Source: Rotaria macrura (Eukaryota; Rotifera; Eurotatoria; Philodinida; Philodinidae). From it: a stretch of DNA of 64,000 nucleotides. Within the stretch, counting starts at the first letter, position 1; each line of letters begins with the position of its first letter. Below are positions 28,637 through 41,600 of this stretch, piece after piece. Below the pieces are notes generated by a model. The model did no database searches. It was not told the origin of the DNA and saw only the letters and a list, made by a program, of their open reading frames with translations. Where the stretch lies: positions 186,001 to 250,000 of the forward strand of contig OENT01000040.1 of the NCBI GenBank assembly GCA_900239685.1. The letters are read 5' to 3'. A program made the translations under genes and the position numbers.

Positions 28637-29836
28637 GAAGAACTACCAATCAGCGTTTTTATTTACTAACTACCTATCGTATTTCACATGAGAATTTCAA
28701 GTGTGTTCATATGTGGATTGGCAAAACGAAGGTAGATCTAAGAAAAAAATATAGATGAAGATGCAAGTTCTTGCCAAGAGGCAATACGATCTCTCTTTCT
28801 TTTAGCATTCGGCTAGCTTGTTTTGATTTCTTCACTTAAGGCTTATTTCTATTGTATGTGTCTATGTATATATCTCTAATCACATTATTTTTTTTCACTT
28901 ATCGTCTCTCTATTCAATTAATGTATGCTACCTATTATAACAACAATAGAAACTGAATGATGAATGTGTGCATTATAGTTTTGTTGATTTTGACGATTTG
29001 TCGTTTATATTTTGTCTCTATTTCTCATAGGTAATCAGCCAGGTAGTTATTTTGGTAGTAATGGTTCGGCATCACTCACTTCATCGACACCCTCATTATT
29101 GAGTGGTACAGTGCCACCAAATGGACTCTATATTCCACCACCGCCTTCAAGTATATTTTGGCCATTAGGTCTTCGTAGTAAACCACGTCGAGGTATGCTG
29201 CGGCGTGCAGTTTTTTCTGATCAACAACGTAAAGGTCTTGAAGTTGCGTTTCTTAAACAAAAATATATAAGCAAACCAGAACGAAAAAAATTAGCTCAAC
29301 GACTCGGACTAAAAGATTCACAGGTAAAAATTCGTAAATTTTTAAAAAGAAATAACATCTATTCAATAATAATAATAATAATAATAATAATTTTATTTAT
29401 TCGTTTCATTTTCTTTTATCGTGGTTATCAAGGTTAAAATATGGTAAGTGAAATGTAATTTGATTATCAATATGTAAAAATAAAACATTCTTTACTTGGT
29501 CTTAGGTTTCAAAATCGTCGTATGAAATGGCGAAATACAAAAGAACGTGAATTACTTACATCAAGTTCAACTAATAATACTAATAACAATACGAACAACA
29601 ATAATACTACTACTACTAATAATAACAATAACTTTACTGATGGTACAGAATCAACTTCGTCGACAAAAAATTCAGTTAGCCATGATAAAAACGAATTATG
29701 TATTTTATCTAATGATTGTTGTGATTGTCAACAACAGCAAAATGAAGATGCAATCACTTTTCATCCATCACTAGTTGATAATGACGAAGACTCAGACAGT
29801 TCGGATGTTGATGTTAATGATGATTCAAGAAAATAA
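27089..29836 (+). CDS. DBX: DBX-type homeobox transcription factor
   Basis: Five exons (27089-27368, 27762-28199, 29031-29323, 29433-29443, 29506-29836) give 450 residues. The homeodomain spans about 294-353. Before it comes Lys-Pro-Arg-Arg-Gly-Met-Leu-Arg-Arg-Ala-Val-Phe-Ser-Asp; within it, Gln-Lys-Tyr-Ile-Ser-Lys-Pro-Glu-Arg-Lys-Lys-Leu and Leu-Gly-Leu-Lys-Asp-Ser-Gln; after it, Trp-Arg-Asn-Thr-Lys-Glu-Arg-Glu-Leu-Leu. This combination is characteristic of the developing-brain homeobox (DBX) family of neural patterning repressors. Recognition helix residues Val-Lys-Ile-Trp are encoded by an 11-nt microexon. An eh1-like motif, Phe-Gly-Val-Asp-Ala-Ile-Leu-Gly (64-71), fits Groucho/TLE corepressor binding. 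The linker is Ser/Asn/Pro-rich, and the tail has Asn/Thr runs and ends acidic. Translation start is the first of two adjacent ATG codons. Upstream exons are possible. Confidence 0.93.
28603..28636. repeat. ATG trinucleotide microsatellite in DBX intron 2
   Basis: Tandem GAT/ATG repeats with one GGT interruption inside the 831-bp intron 2. It creates a Met-rich chance open frame, which is not a gene. Confidence 0.8.
29365..29390. repeat. AAT trinucleotide microsatellite in DBX intron 3
   Basis: About 26 bp of (AAT)n between the exon 3 donor at 29324 and the microexon at 29433. It lies in the 109-bp intron inside the homeodomain coding region. Confidence 0.85.
29433..29443 (+). other. 11-nt microexon encoding homeodomain positions 45-48 of DBX
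   Basis: The 11 bases GTTAAAATATG lie between an acceptor (TTATCAAG) and a donor (GTAAGTG). With the first base of exon 5 they complete Val-Lys-Ile-Trp, the core of the recognition helix, and keep phase with both neighbours. Without this exon the preceding reading frame runs into intron sequence and loses the Trp-Phe-Gln-Asn motif. Confidence 0.88.
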
Positions 29837-32800
29837 TAACTGAATTTCTTTTTTCGTTTGTCTTCAATGGACATCGGTGATTGTGTATGCGAATGAAATC
29901 TATTGTATCTAATTGGACGTGTCTTTTTTTTTGTTGTTCGTGTGAGTCTTATCTTTTTGTTTTCTTTTTTCTTCGCATTTTTTTTCTCTTCGAAAAATTT
30001 CATGTGTCACTATTTCTTTTTCCAAGTATTCGATTCAATTTGAGAGATTGTGGATATTTTTTTTCTTCGTTTCCAATAATATACATGTATAAATATTTGA
30101 CTTCATACTTTTATTGATATCAGATTCAATCCGGATATTGATGGTTCATAGAAACAAAACGATGTTAATGCATATCGATGGCAATTGTTAAATTTTGCAA
30201 TCGAATACATAAGAAATACGTGTAAAGCAATCAAAAAAGAAGTTCACGCTTATTTACAAACATCGAAGTTCTTCATCAGATATATATTTGCATGAAAATA
30301 TTTGTCGATTATTTGATAATCCAATTTAGTTTAGTGAGTAGCGTGAAGATATACATTGCTCGAATATTGTTTCGTACCAACAAATATATTCGAGTTTTAC
30401 TTCTCATATGTTCATAATTGTTTTTTCAATGTCTATTGTGATATATAAGTGTTTGACTAGATAGTGCTTTCAATAAAATCAATGTGATTTTGATTGACAT
30501 TGAGTACTGTAATTTGATTGTTTACATCTATTTATTGAGACTAAAAAATTGAAAATTTTCGAAAGATTTCATATCTCATGCTGATATGACTATTAGAATT
30601 CACAAGACAAGAAAAAGGAAATCAAGTTTTTCAATCCAAACTTTCTGACCTCTCAATTTATTTATTTGTACAAGTTGGATGTAGAGTAATTGTAAAATGA
30701 ATAAGCTTATTTTTTAAGAAGAAAAAATAACGAGAATTATTGAAAAGTCCCAAATGAATAAACCTAAGTTATATTGAACTTGTAAAAAATAAAAAGATAA
30801 ATTCGTCATTCAGTTCTTTATATTTCTTCTTTTTCTTCGGGGAAGTTTTCCTTACTGCGATAGATTATTTTTTTTTTCGTAATTGTACACTGCAACTTAT
30901 ATTAGAACATTTAACATTTCTAAGTACTTATTATGTCATAACGTTAACCGATGCTGCGACTCATGTTTCACTCTCTGGTCAGAAGATACAGGTTGGTTCA
31001 ATAATGGACACAACTTAACAAATGAATGCCTATTTTTCTGTCATGTTTGATTGTTTAGTATCAATATTGTACAAGTCTAGTTAAGTAAAACTTTATTTGT
31101 ATCAATGCTATCTATCTATTTAAATATTCTTGTAAGTCAGAGCACTAATGAATTGACCATTTTTTTGTAGATCTTTCTTAGTTATCGATGTAGAAAAATT
31201 TCAACTTTCTAATTCAAGAAAAAAAAATACGTTAAAGATTGCCAACTAACCACGTTCAATGGTTACAAATGATTCATTGTATATCGATGAAAATTTTCCG
31301 TTGTGCAAAAAATAATGTGCATGCCGAACAGTGCATATAATTCTTTTGAATATCTCAATTGTATACTTTGTAACATTTATTTTCAAAATATTATTGTATC
31401 ACTATCAAGAAATAGTCAATGAAAATTTCACCATGTACTGAAAATGTTCCAGTATGATTACATGTAAGTGTTCCTTCTATTTCACGTAAGGTTACCTTTT
31501 TCAAACAAAGCAAATATGTATAACTTACAAAGTAATTACTTATATTTGTGAACAGTCTAGTTTTCTGAAATTAGTTCGATTACTCAGTATTCAAACTCTC
31601 AATACATAATATCAGAAACTGAAGCCAGTTAGATTCGAGCTGAGCATTCCATTCAAACAAAAATTCAAGATCTCTAAAGTGAAGGGTGATATCATTTGTT
31701 TTCTGATGATTCTTTTTTTTTTAAATTCTACTATTTTCATTAACCATGAGGAAGTATGTACTGACGAAGTGTTTGAATATACCACGAAGAATATAAATTG
31801 CCGAGGTATAAGAAGTATTCATGCATGTTATTTATAACAATGATGTATGATAACAACATGCTGCATTGCACATTCTGATTTCATCAACAACAAGAAATCG
31901 TACAGTTAGCAAAATTCATGGAGTATTTTAAGTAGAATGATATCTAATGAATTTGAGATGATGCATTTTTAATGCATTATGAATTGAACGAACTCATTGA
32001 GTAGCATACTCTAGTTGTATGATATTGAAATTTGAAATTTTTCAATAATGATAAAAGAATATACTAGAGTATATAACTTTGCAGTCTCGTCAGAAACCAC
32101 AATGATCTATTTCGATTATGGGAAACTGTTGCTTTCATGTGCGATAGAGATATTTTTATTCGTCATGAAAGAAAAACATAATACATTTTAATAAAGGCAA
32201 GTTGACGTCATCGGAAGAATAGTCGTTGAATGAAACTATGGGAATAGTTTGGCATACATGATCTACAAACGGGGCTAGTATTTTATAGTACGTATACAGT
32301 TGGAAACTATAATTTTATATTATCTTGTGAGAATTGTTTAGATGAAGAAAAAGAAGTTCACATTGACCTTGTCAGGAATCAAATAATGATCATCTACAAA
32401 AAAAAATATATCATCGAAATTCCGATATAGAAAAACAATGATAAACTTGAGGTGAATCAGAACTATTTTGAATAAGGTGAATAAAATGAAAACCTTTTTA
32501 AAAATATATATGACTTTGAACGACACAACCGTAAAAAGTTTTGATCAATACTAAAACTGTTCACTACAACAGTGCTCCATCGATGAATCAAATAGTGGTA
32601 AAATAGGTAAACTTTGTTTCAAAGAATATGTGCAAGTCTCAACAAAGTTATTTCTCGAGTTCAGTATGTCACTTGACAATCACACAATACTTATCGAATT
32701 GAGAAAGATTTGAAAGGCTTTTACTATACGATAAGTTGAATGTTAAAAACGAATAATAGCGTTAATCAAAGTAATTCTTTCATGATTTAAAACATCTCAT

Positions 32801-34248
32801 TAATGAACAACACGCAATCGAATAAATGGTAGTCATGTTTTACAAATAAAATTTGCCGAAATTTATTTTCATAGTAGTCTTCTATCGTTTGATCTATTCT
32901 AAAATGTGACCTACATGTAATATCAACAGTGAGTAAATATATGTATAATTATTCCTAGATAGAATTGGAAATGCTTTGTTATTTCTTTCATATTCTCATG
33001 ATTAACCAATTATTTGACATTTTCAGTCTTTTGATGAAATAAATAAAAATAAATAATACGACGCCAATAGCCTTGCTTATTGATTGTCAACATTATATTC
33101 AACTATGGTGAATAGATGAAATATTCATATGTTGAGCATTTTCATATTTTACTGCATTCGTCATATCTTTAACACTTGTGTACTTGATTAGTCGAAATCC
33201 TTTTAATATTTTAAACTGATTGGAGAATTACGTTAACAGATTGCTTGCTTTATTGAAAAAATCCATTGAAATGGAAACATTGCAATACAAATGTTAAAAG
33301 CAAACGTGTTTGATGTCATTAAGTTTAGATTCTCTCACATTCCTGAAAAATAACGTATTAGTGATTCGATGGAAAGAATTTTATTCTTTTGCCAAAGTAT
33401 TGAATATGCTACTTGATCTATTATGATGCATCGATTTTATCCGAAACGTAATAAAGATATAGAAGAACTCATTGTCATGTGTGCATATTAGTATGTATTT
33501 GTTGTATGATTAAAAGTGAGTCCTTCGTATGTAACAATCTTGAATAATCATGATAAAAAAACGATGGATACAAGGTATTTTGATCTGTATTGCTAGTTTT
33601 CAGGAAAAGATAATCGAAAAATACATGTTCTCAGTTATTTCTTTTGATTATATTTGACATTCTGATGGTTGATAGAGTATCATACGGAAAATATCATTAC
33701 AACAATAGTCTGTTGGTATAATAAACTCTTTCATCAAACAATATGAACTTTTCAAGGTATTTGTGGAAACCAAATACTTGATCTGTGGTCTATTGTCATA
33801 CTAATAGTTTCACAAGCCCATGTTATTATACAGTTAGGGCTTCGAATGTGAAATAAATTCAATCTTAGCAATCATAGTGTTCTCTAGAATTCATCTAAAT
33901 TTGAATCAACTTACGAATATTGTTGTTCGTGATTTAGACAAGAATACATGTCGCGTTTATTCAGTTGATCAAACAGATTTCAAGCATCATCAGAACCACT
34001 TTTAGAAATAAAAATGTTAATCTTTCCTCGACTTCGTACAACTATGTCTACACTGAGTTCTTGTAGTACGCTCATAATTTGAATGACAAAACAAATTTAC
34101 TTAAATTAATTCATCTGAAACCTCATGATTGATCTGAATAAGGTTGCAAGGTCACTGAAAAGATATTGGAATTCAATGATTGCAAATTTTACTAGTACAG
34201 TCTTGTAACCAAAGTAACATCAAATATATAAAAGCAAAAAAGTTCGTT
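29837..34248. other. long non-coding region downstream of the DBX gene
   Basis: About 4.4 kb with no supported coding region. It should contain the 3' UTR of the DBX gene and the 3' flank of the minus-strand gene that ends at 34249. Only short chance frames (up to 80 codons) are present. No repeats of note were seen. Confidence 0.5.
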
Positions 34249-35072
34249 TTATCTATTTTGATTGATAACAATATTCGACATAGGTTTCCTAGTTGATGAA
34301 GGAAAAAATATAAACGAATTCGATGGTTCATCATCGTCGATTAACTCATCAACATCAACATCGATTTCTTCGACTACTAGCTGTTCTTTCAAATTTTCAT
34401 GTTTATGAAAACCATTGTTTTGTTTGATAGACTTGTTCTTCACCGATGATTCTCTTGGAATTTTCATAAATGAACTTGTATTTTCATTAACACTACTCTC
34501 ATTTATTGTCATTGGAAATAAAAACGGAGTTTTTTCTAATAGTCGTTGATTTCTGCATAATGTTGTCAATTGTTTTTGAAAAGCATTATTATTATTATTA
34601 TTATGGCTGTCAGTGTCCTTTTGTTATAAAGGAATAATGAATGCTACTTGATTGTTTTTCTCAAATAACAACAATCAAACTCACATCATCATCATCATCA
34701 TCATCAGATATTGATGAATCACGGAGAGCTGATCCAGATCGTGGCATTGTTGGTATATCTTTTGGTAGGTTCATTAATTTTGGATCATGACAAATAAATA
34801 CAAAATCTATGTACAAATGAGTTTTTCTATTGAATCTAAAAACATCTTCATTTACCACAATAACAATTTCGATCAGCATCTTTTGCTGCAATAGGTAAAA
34901 GATCTCCGCTACCTCGATAGATAACGACACAACGACCATGAATCAATTTGATCGTTTTCTTCAATGCTTTTCGTTTACATTTAACTGTTGTACGACAGTA
35001 TCTTGAATCAACTAAAAATTCACTATCAGATTCAGATGTTGATGAAAGTTCATTACGATTGTGAATATTCAT
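34249..35072 (-). CDS. acidic protein of unknown function
   Basis: Three exons (34856-35072, 34685-34806, 34249-34617) with introns of 49 and 67 bp join in phase to 235 residues. I do not recognise a family. The first 70 residues are the most ordered part: a Ser/Glu-rich start, a Cys-containing basic helix (Cys-Arg-Thr-Thr-Val-Lys-Cys-Lys-Arg-Lys), a hydrophobic strand with Gly-Arg-Cys-Val-Val-Ile-Tyr, then Cys-Tyr-Cys and Ile-Cys-His. The six Cys and one His could coordinate a metal or form disulfides, but there is no signal peptide. The rest is disordered, with a run of seven Asp, an Asn run, and a second acidic cluster near the C-terminus. The start is the first ATG of the open frame. It lies 572 bp from the divergent start of the large FN3 locus. 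Confidence 0.6.
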
Positions 35073-35644
35073 GGCAAAAAGCAAATGAAGTTTGTATATA
35101 GAACATGAATCATGACTTTCTTTTTTTTAAATGAAAAAGAGAAAATAAAAATTTGCTCGAAAATTGTTGTCAAGACAATAGATAAATGCTGACATCTATA
35201 AATTGTATAAGATACACTACTAAAACTAGTTAGCCTTAGTATAGCTAACGCATAAGATGATACGATTGATTATGAATAATGATGATTGTTAAAACGTCAA
35301 TTATAATTGGATCATTGCTTAGCAACGCAGTATGTAAAAAACGGATAATGCAATAACAAAAGAGCAAGAAGCCTGCAGAGATTGAAAAAAATTTTGTTTC
35401 ATTTAGTTGTATTTTCCTATCAGACAAATTGAATACAAGTAAAGGGTTAGAGATAGTTTTTTCTTATTGAACATTTTACACGCTTATCAACACTTATATC
35501 ATTAATGTAACTTTGTTACATACAATCACATGTTTGACTTGCACGTTGGATCGAACTATGTTTGTTTCTATATTTTACAATGATGAGTGGTGAAGACTAA
35601 CGGTTTATAGATAAGTGTGTCTCTTTTCTTGTTGTGCCTAAATC
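35073..35644. other. divergent intergenic region
   Basis: It separates the minus-strand acidic-protein gene from the plus-strand cupredoxin/FN3 locus, so promoters for both should lie here. No coding potential or repeat was recognised. Confidence 0.45.
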
Positions 35645-38600
35645 ATGGGTTGTGCCGCATCTGTCAGTAGACGGTCGTGCGAAAAGAGAAAGCCCTCAAA
35701 TTTAGTTGCTCAACAATCGACCATACTAGAACAGATTACTAAAGGTTTGATTTATTTTTATAATTTGCTTTTCTTGTTCTTCTGCGTGTGCTCAGTTTTG
35801 TTTTGATTGAATATGTACTTAAGCTTATATGTAAAATAGTGATTGTTCATTTTCTTTCATTGTTCAGTTCCAACTCTCATGGCTTCCTCACAAGGTCTTG
35901 GGCCAAATGAAGATGTTAGTCAAAGCGAAGAAGAAATACAGATGGTTCATCATATAGATATTACTAGTGGGTCGTTTCCACCCAAATCAACACAAAATAT
36001 TGAATGCGATGATATTATTGAATTTGTAATTAATGGACAAGGTGAATATGATATATTTGAAGTATACAAAGATGGTGATAGTTTTTATCGAGTACATAAT
36101 GGTTTTGAACTACTCAACATAAAATATCGAACGCCACCAACTAGCAGACGCATATTTCTTTCCTTTGCACTTAATCGACCTGAAATTGAATTATACTTTT
36201 GTATTATTCGATCATCCGAACGACAAACAATACTCACCACACATAAATGTCCAAAATTGAATTGTGAAAAAAATTGCCTGAAAATTAAAAGACCTGAAAT
36301 AAAATTCTCTTTAACAGACGAAAAGGAAAATCAAAAAGTTTATCTACATAAAGGTGATACTATCGAAATAGAATGGACAACACGAGGTCCTGGTTATCGA
36401 ATCGAAGAAAAGAAATACTGTCCTGTATCTGGTGGCCTTTACTCAGTTGAACAAGCCGCTGATAGTGTATCTCATCGACCAGCGTCTAAAGGAAGATTTT
36501 TAAAAACGTTTAACGACTTTGGCGTGACCTATTTAGTTCGTTTCAACGATTCAAATCAAGTTCATGATCTAACTGTTTGTATTGTGAATGAAACATATAA
36601 AATAAAGCAAATTGAAATAGCTGATAATAATATTCAACCAAATATTATTTGGATAGAACAAAATGATTGGATTAGATTTGAATGGTCTGGAAAACAGAAA
36701 CAAACTGTTGTACAAATTGAACCATTCACTGTTAGTGAAACAAAACAGCAATCGATTGAGGTTTGTATTTCTCGTGAGCAAAAGACTAAAATCAAAGTGA
36801 TCTGTTTCATTTTTGATTTAGCTTAAAAAAAGTGGTGAAAATTTCTTTTGGCCAAATGAAGCAACACGACGCGGTTGCATGCGTCATCAATTTGCTCAGC
36901 CCGGTGTTTTCTGTTTTAAAACTGGAGACAATCAAATTGGTACCATCGTTGTTGAGCCACCGAAAATTATTTTTCATGTACCACTTTTTGGTGATAAATT
37001 AGGCAAGCCAAGAAACAACCTATCATTCAAAGGAGAACTTTTTGTTTTTCTCCATTTTTAGTTCATAAATTGAATACAAATTCTTTTCTACAATTCGATT
37101 GGAAAATGAAAGACACAACAGAAGACTCATTACTAATTACAATTGAATCAAATTCATCTGTAGTACCAGACTTTGCTGGTGGTCTAACTGGAGTGTTTGA
37201 TTGTGGTAAGTAGGAAGAAGAAGAAGAAGAACAGATGCTTTTTTTGAAATATTAATGAAGAAGTTGTTATGAACATATTTATGTATGTACGCCACTGCTT
37301 ATTAATAACATGTTATTTTTATTTGAAATTTGAAAGCTGACAGAAAAGAAAAGATCAGTATCGTTTTACTAGCAGGCACATACAAAAAAAACGGAAGAAT
37401 AGGGAGAAAAGGCATTTTAACGTCATTCATTTAACGATCGTCATAGAAACTTGTTTGAAATCTAAAATTTTGTTTTGATCAAATAGTATCAAAGTTCTTC
37501 GGTCGGAGAAAATATTTATAAACACTTTATCATTGATACATAGCAACCGAAACTCTTCTTAACAATCGTATTACAGAGAATAAATATCAACTTGATCTTT
37601 TAGAAATAATCCGCATCAATTTTTCAAAAAGAAAATAACTTCTCAAAACTAAGAATTTCATGTGAATTGACATTTCTTTTTCTAATCAGTGCAAAGAATT
37701 ATAATAGATTTGCATGATGTCTAACTTGATCATTCTCATCACTAACATGAAATGCATACCAAAGTGTATCCAATGAATATAAACATCAATAAAGAAAAGA
37801 AACCATTGTAGCTTATTTTATTTGTTTTCAAACATGCATTATAAGTCTTCTTTCTTAATAAATATGTGAAGGCGTAAGACAGATGTAGTGTGTATTTATT
37901 CTTAGTCGAAATGAACTCGATCAGTAAATAGTATTAAAAATATTTCCATGATCAAAAAGTAAAAACTAGCTATTCATTGAAGAAAAGCAAGAACAAGTCG
38001 ACAAAAAACAAATGTTTTGTTTCTTCTGTAGTTGTTTCATTAGAAAATTTGAGATCCAGCCAAATCGAATTTCAACATTCTTCGTATGATTCTACAATCA
38101 AAGTTGAATAGTTATGCCAAAGAAAGGAGATACTCATTTGTGCATATCTATTGAATAGAGAGTCTTTGAAGATTTCTCATAACGAGCAATCTGTCGAGTT
38201 TCAATTACTGAGAATCATATCTGATCAATAGAAACTCTTCTTATGTAAATTTGATTTCTTCAGTGTATAATTTCGGATATCTTGAAGGACATTGATTTGC
38301 ATCAAATTATATGATCGATAGGCACTTATTGCGTAATTTAAAATTTTTGTGTCTAATTATAAAATCGAAAAGTTTTTCTTCTTGCCGTTAGAAGATTAAT
38401 TCAATCTTTACGAAGAGATTAGAGAATCGTTTCATAAGTTACTTTTCTCTTTTAGCTTTACATAAATGTACTAAAGTTGAACAATCATTTCGTCGTCATT
38501 TTCACACATGTGAAACCTATATTTTAAACATACCTCAATATGGTGTCTACAATTTTATGTATTCTGATACGAATGATTGTGCTCTTATAAGTGCCATTGT

Positions 38601-41600
38601 TGAAAATTCTATTGATGTAAGAAAATCTTATTTGTGATTACAGTCGTAAAACGATGAATGTTGAATATTGTCTTTACATAGAATCATCGTGTTGCTTATG
38701 ATGAACGAAATGTATTCGACACAAATCCATTAATCATAAATCGTTTTGATCTCGTATGGTTCGATTCATCGTCGACAACTATTGCCAGTATATTTCGAAC
38801 AGATGAATATGGTAATCAATTAGAATCAGAACAGGCCTTATTTCAACCTCAAGCAAATAGTATTGGTTATTATGTAAAAGAATTTCAACAATTGGGTATT
38901 TATTATTTTTCAACCGATATAAGTAGCGATGATATAAATAAACAAGAACAAATTTCTAAAAAGCCATTGACAATAATTGTTCTACCAGAAATTCGTTTTC
39001 ATTATCGATTAATTGGAAATCAGATATTCAATACGGATCCGATAATAACAATTGTGAATGATTTTGTTGTCTGGGAATTCGAACGTATTATCTGTCATAA
39101 AAATATACAATTAAGTTCTAATGAAACATTAAAACAGTTACAATCATGTCATGATCAGGCTGTTGCTGGAAGAAACCGGCAATGTCTTGCTGTTGAATGT
39201 ATGATGGCTGGAACTTTTTATTTTGCTAATCCAGGTAAACTATTAAAATCAAAATTGAATAATTATCCTAATAACTATGTATTAATCTTTATGGTTAGAA
39301 TTTGAACGAATTTATGGTTCAGATGAGGTAGCATATAAAAAGAACAAGTCAATTTCTTGTCCTTTAATTGTTAATTTCCTTTTTAGAGTCGCCTTATAAC
39401 ACCTATTATTATTGATCCACCATTTAGCCAGAATTGCATTATTACTACTAACCGACAATTTACTCCGTCTGTTTTATATATTGCACAGGTAGGTTCGTTA
39501 TTATTTAAAAATTTTGAATTTATAAAACAAATCTACAATATTCATTATTAACATAGAACGATACGGTTTCATGGGTGTTAAATAGTAATGAACGAAATTA
39601 TGGAATTTATGTACAAACAAATCTAGATGAAGAATATACGGAAGAAGTAAGATATTTTTCTTAGAAATATTTCAAATTAATTTTTTTAACTCTAGAGCAA
39701 TTTTATCGAGCAAAATATTTCAGCATTTGTATCCGGTGTTCATCATTTGCATACATTCAAAGAACCTGGACAGTATATTATTCGATGTAATCGATTTCAG
39801 ACTGGAGCAACTGTATTCGTTTATTCAGACGATACTATTCGAAGTCAAAGTAGATACATATTGTGTTCTACTTAGTTTCTATTATTGTAATTTTTTTATT
39901 TCTCTATGAGTAGAAAGACAAGTTCAAGAGCCTCACATCGCTGAAGATGTTGGTCCTTCGTGTGAGTTCGGTACACAGTTTCATTTAGTTTGTCCTAGTC
40001 GAGCTGCAACTATTTATTATTCTCTTGATGGTTCTATTCCAACACGACACTATGATAACGTTCATGTAAATAAAACTACAAAAAGAAAATCTCTTTTCAT
40101 TATGATAAATTTAGAAATATGAACCTAATGATGGACTACTTTTACTTGAACAAGGTTTCCATATTATACGTGCCTATGCATTTGAAGCTGAAAAATTAGC
40201 AAGTACAGTTAAAACGAGCAGGTTTGTTTCCTTCGTTTTTTTTTCCAAACAGATCACACATTATCTAAGACAAACATAGATGCATCATTCCACATACACG
40301 TCTCTCAGGTCCAACATATTTGGATGGAGATTCTCAAAGCATTGACAATCATCCTATCTGTAATAGTTTGTTTTTTGAAAAGTTCTTCTCCATAACCGTT
40401 GTGAATATGCGATACAAACTGATCTGGACATTGAAACGTACTGATTTGCACGTTTTACACATTTTTCAGAGCCTCTTCGTTGCTATTCTATAAGAATGCG
40501 ATATAACTGAATTTTACGCGGTAAGAATTGGAACTAATAATGTATTCGAAATATATTCAACAAAAATTCCTTTTACCGGATTGGACGTAACCTCATTTGA
40601 AAATTCATAAAAAAATCGTCTAACTTAGAAAAAAAGTGTTGCTTCAGAAATCATGGAAATTTTCTCGAGTTCTTCTATGAAAAACAAATCATTTTAACAC
40701 ACACACATATATATATATGTATATTAAAAAAACATTTCAAGCCTTCGAACATTTTTAATGAATAACGAAGTGCAATTTCCGGTAAGAATTTTATTTTTTT
40801 TTTTGAGTCGGCCAAATGTAGGATCATGTATTATTGGTATACAAATTAATAAATTATTTGTACAAAAATAAATACCACCTATTGTTACAAACACATGTAA
40901 TTGGATAAAATAAGATGTGATCATAGATGAAACTCAAAACTCAACATAATTAACTTGTCTTAATTAAAAATGACTTAGACGCTTTCTAATATTCATCATC
41001 TGTAATATAGACGGTGACAAGATTGATCTGAAGAAACATGTGCCATGAATCTATATCAGACATTATTAATATTTTTATTATGTAAATTCCTTACAAAGCA
41101 ATAAATTAGTGAAAATACGAAATCTAAAACTTTTTATAGATAAAGAAAAGAAAAGAAAACAAACGGAACATCTGTTAAAATTCATGAAAAATCCAGTAAT
41201 TCTCAAATGGAAACTTAGACTTAGAATTGTGAGTAAGAAAGGTTAAGGGCAATCATATGTGAAAAGGATTACCAAAACCTAATGCATGCATAATGTGTGA
41301 AAAATAATCTCAGCTAGCATAGGTTTCCTCTGTCTCAAGTTCTTTTATGTCTTCGTAGACGAAATCGTTTCGATTTTTTCCATCAAAGAATATTTATTTG
41401 AAGAAAATAGTTTAGTTATTATAAAATATGATTAAGATGATTTTGAACAAGGATGTTTTTAATTGACAATTCTAAGAGAAAAACCCATAATATTCGATAT
41501 CTTTATTGTGAAAATAAAATCAATTGAAAATTACAATCGCCTGATTGTGTATCTATCGTTAATCTATACATAATTTCATATCTAAATCAGTCGAGGATTA

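Noticed and set aside
28429-28758. Met-rich frame in DBX intron 2
   Set aside because: Produced by an ATG trinucleotide microsatellite within the intron.
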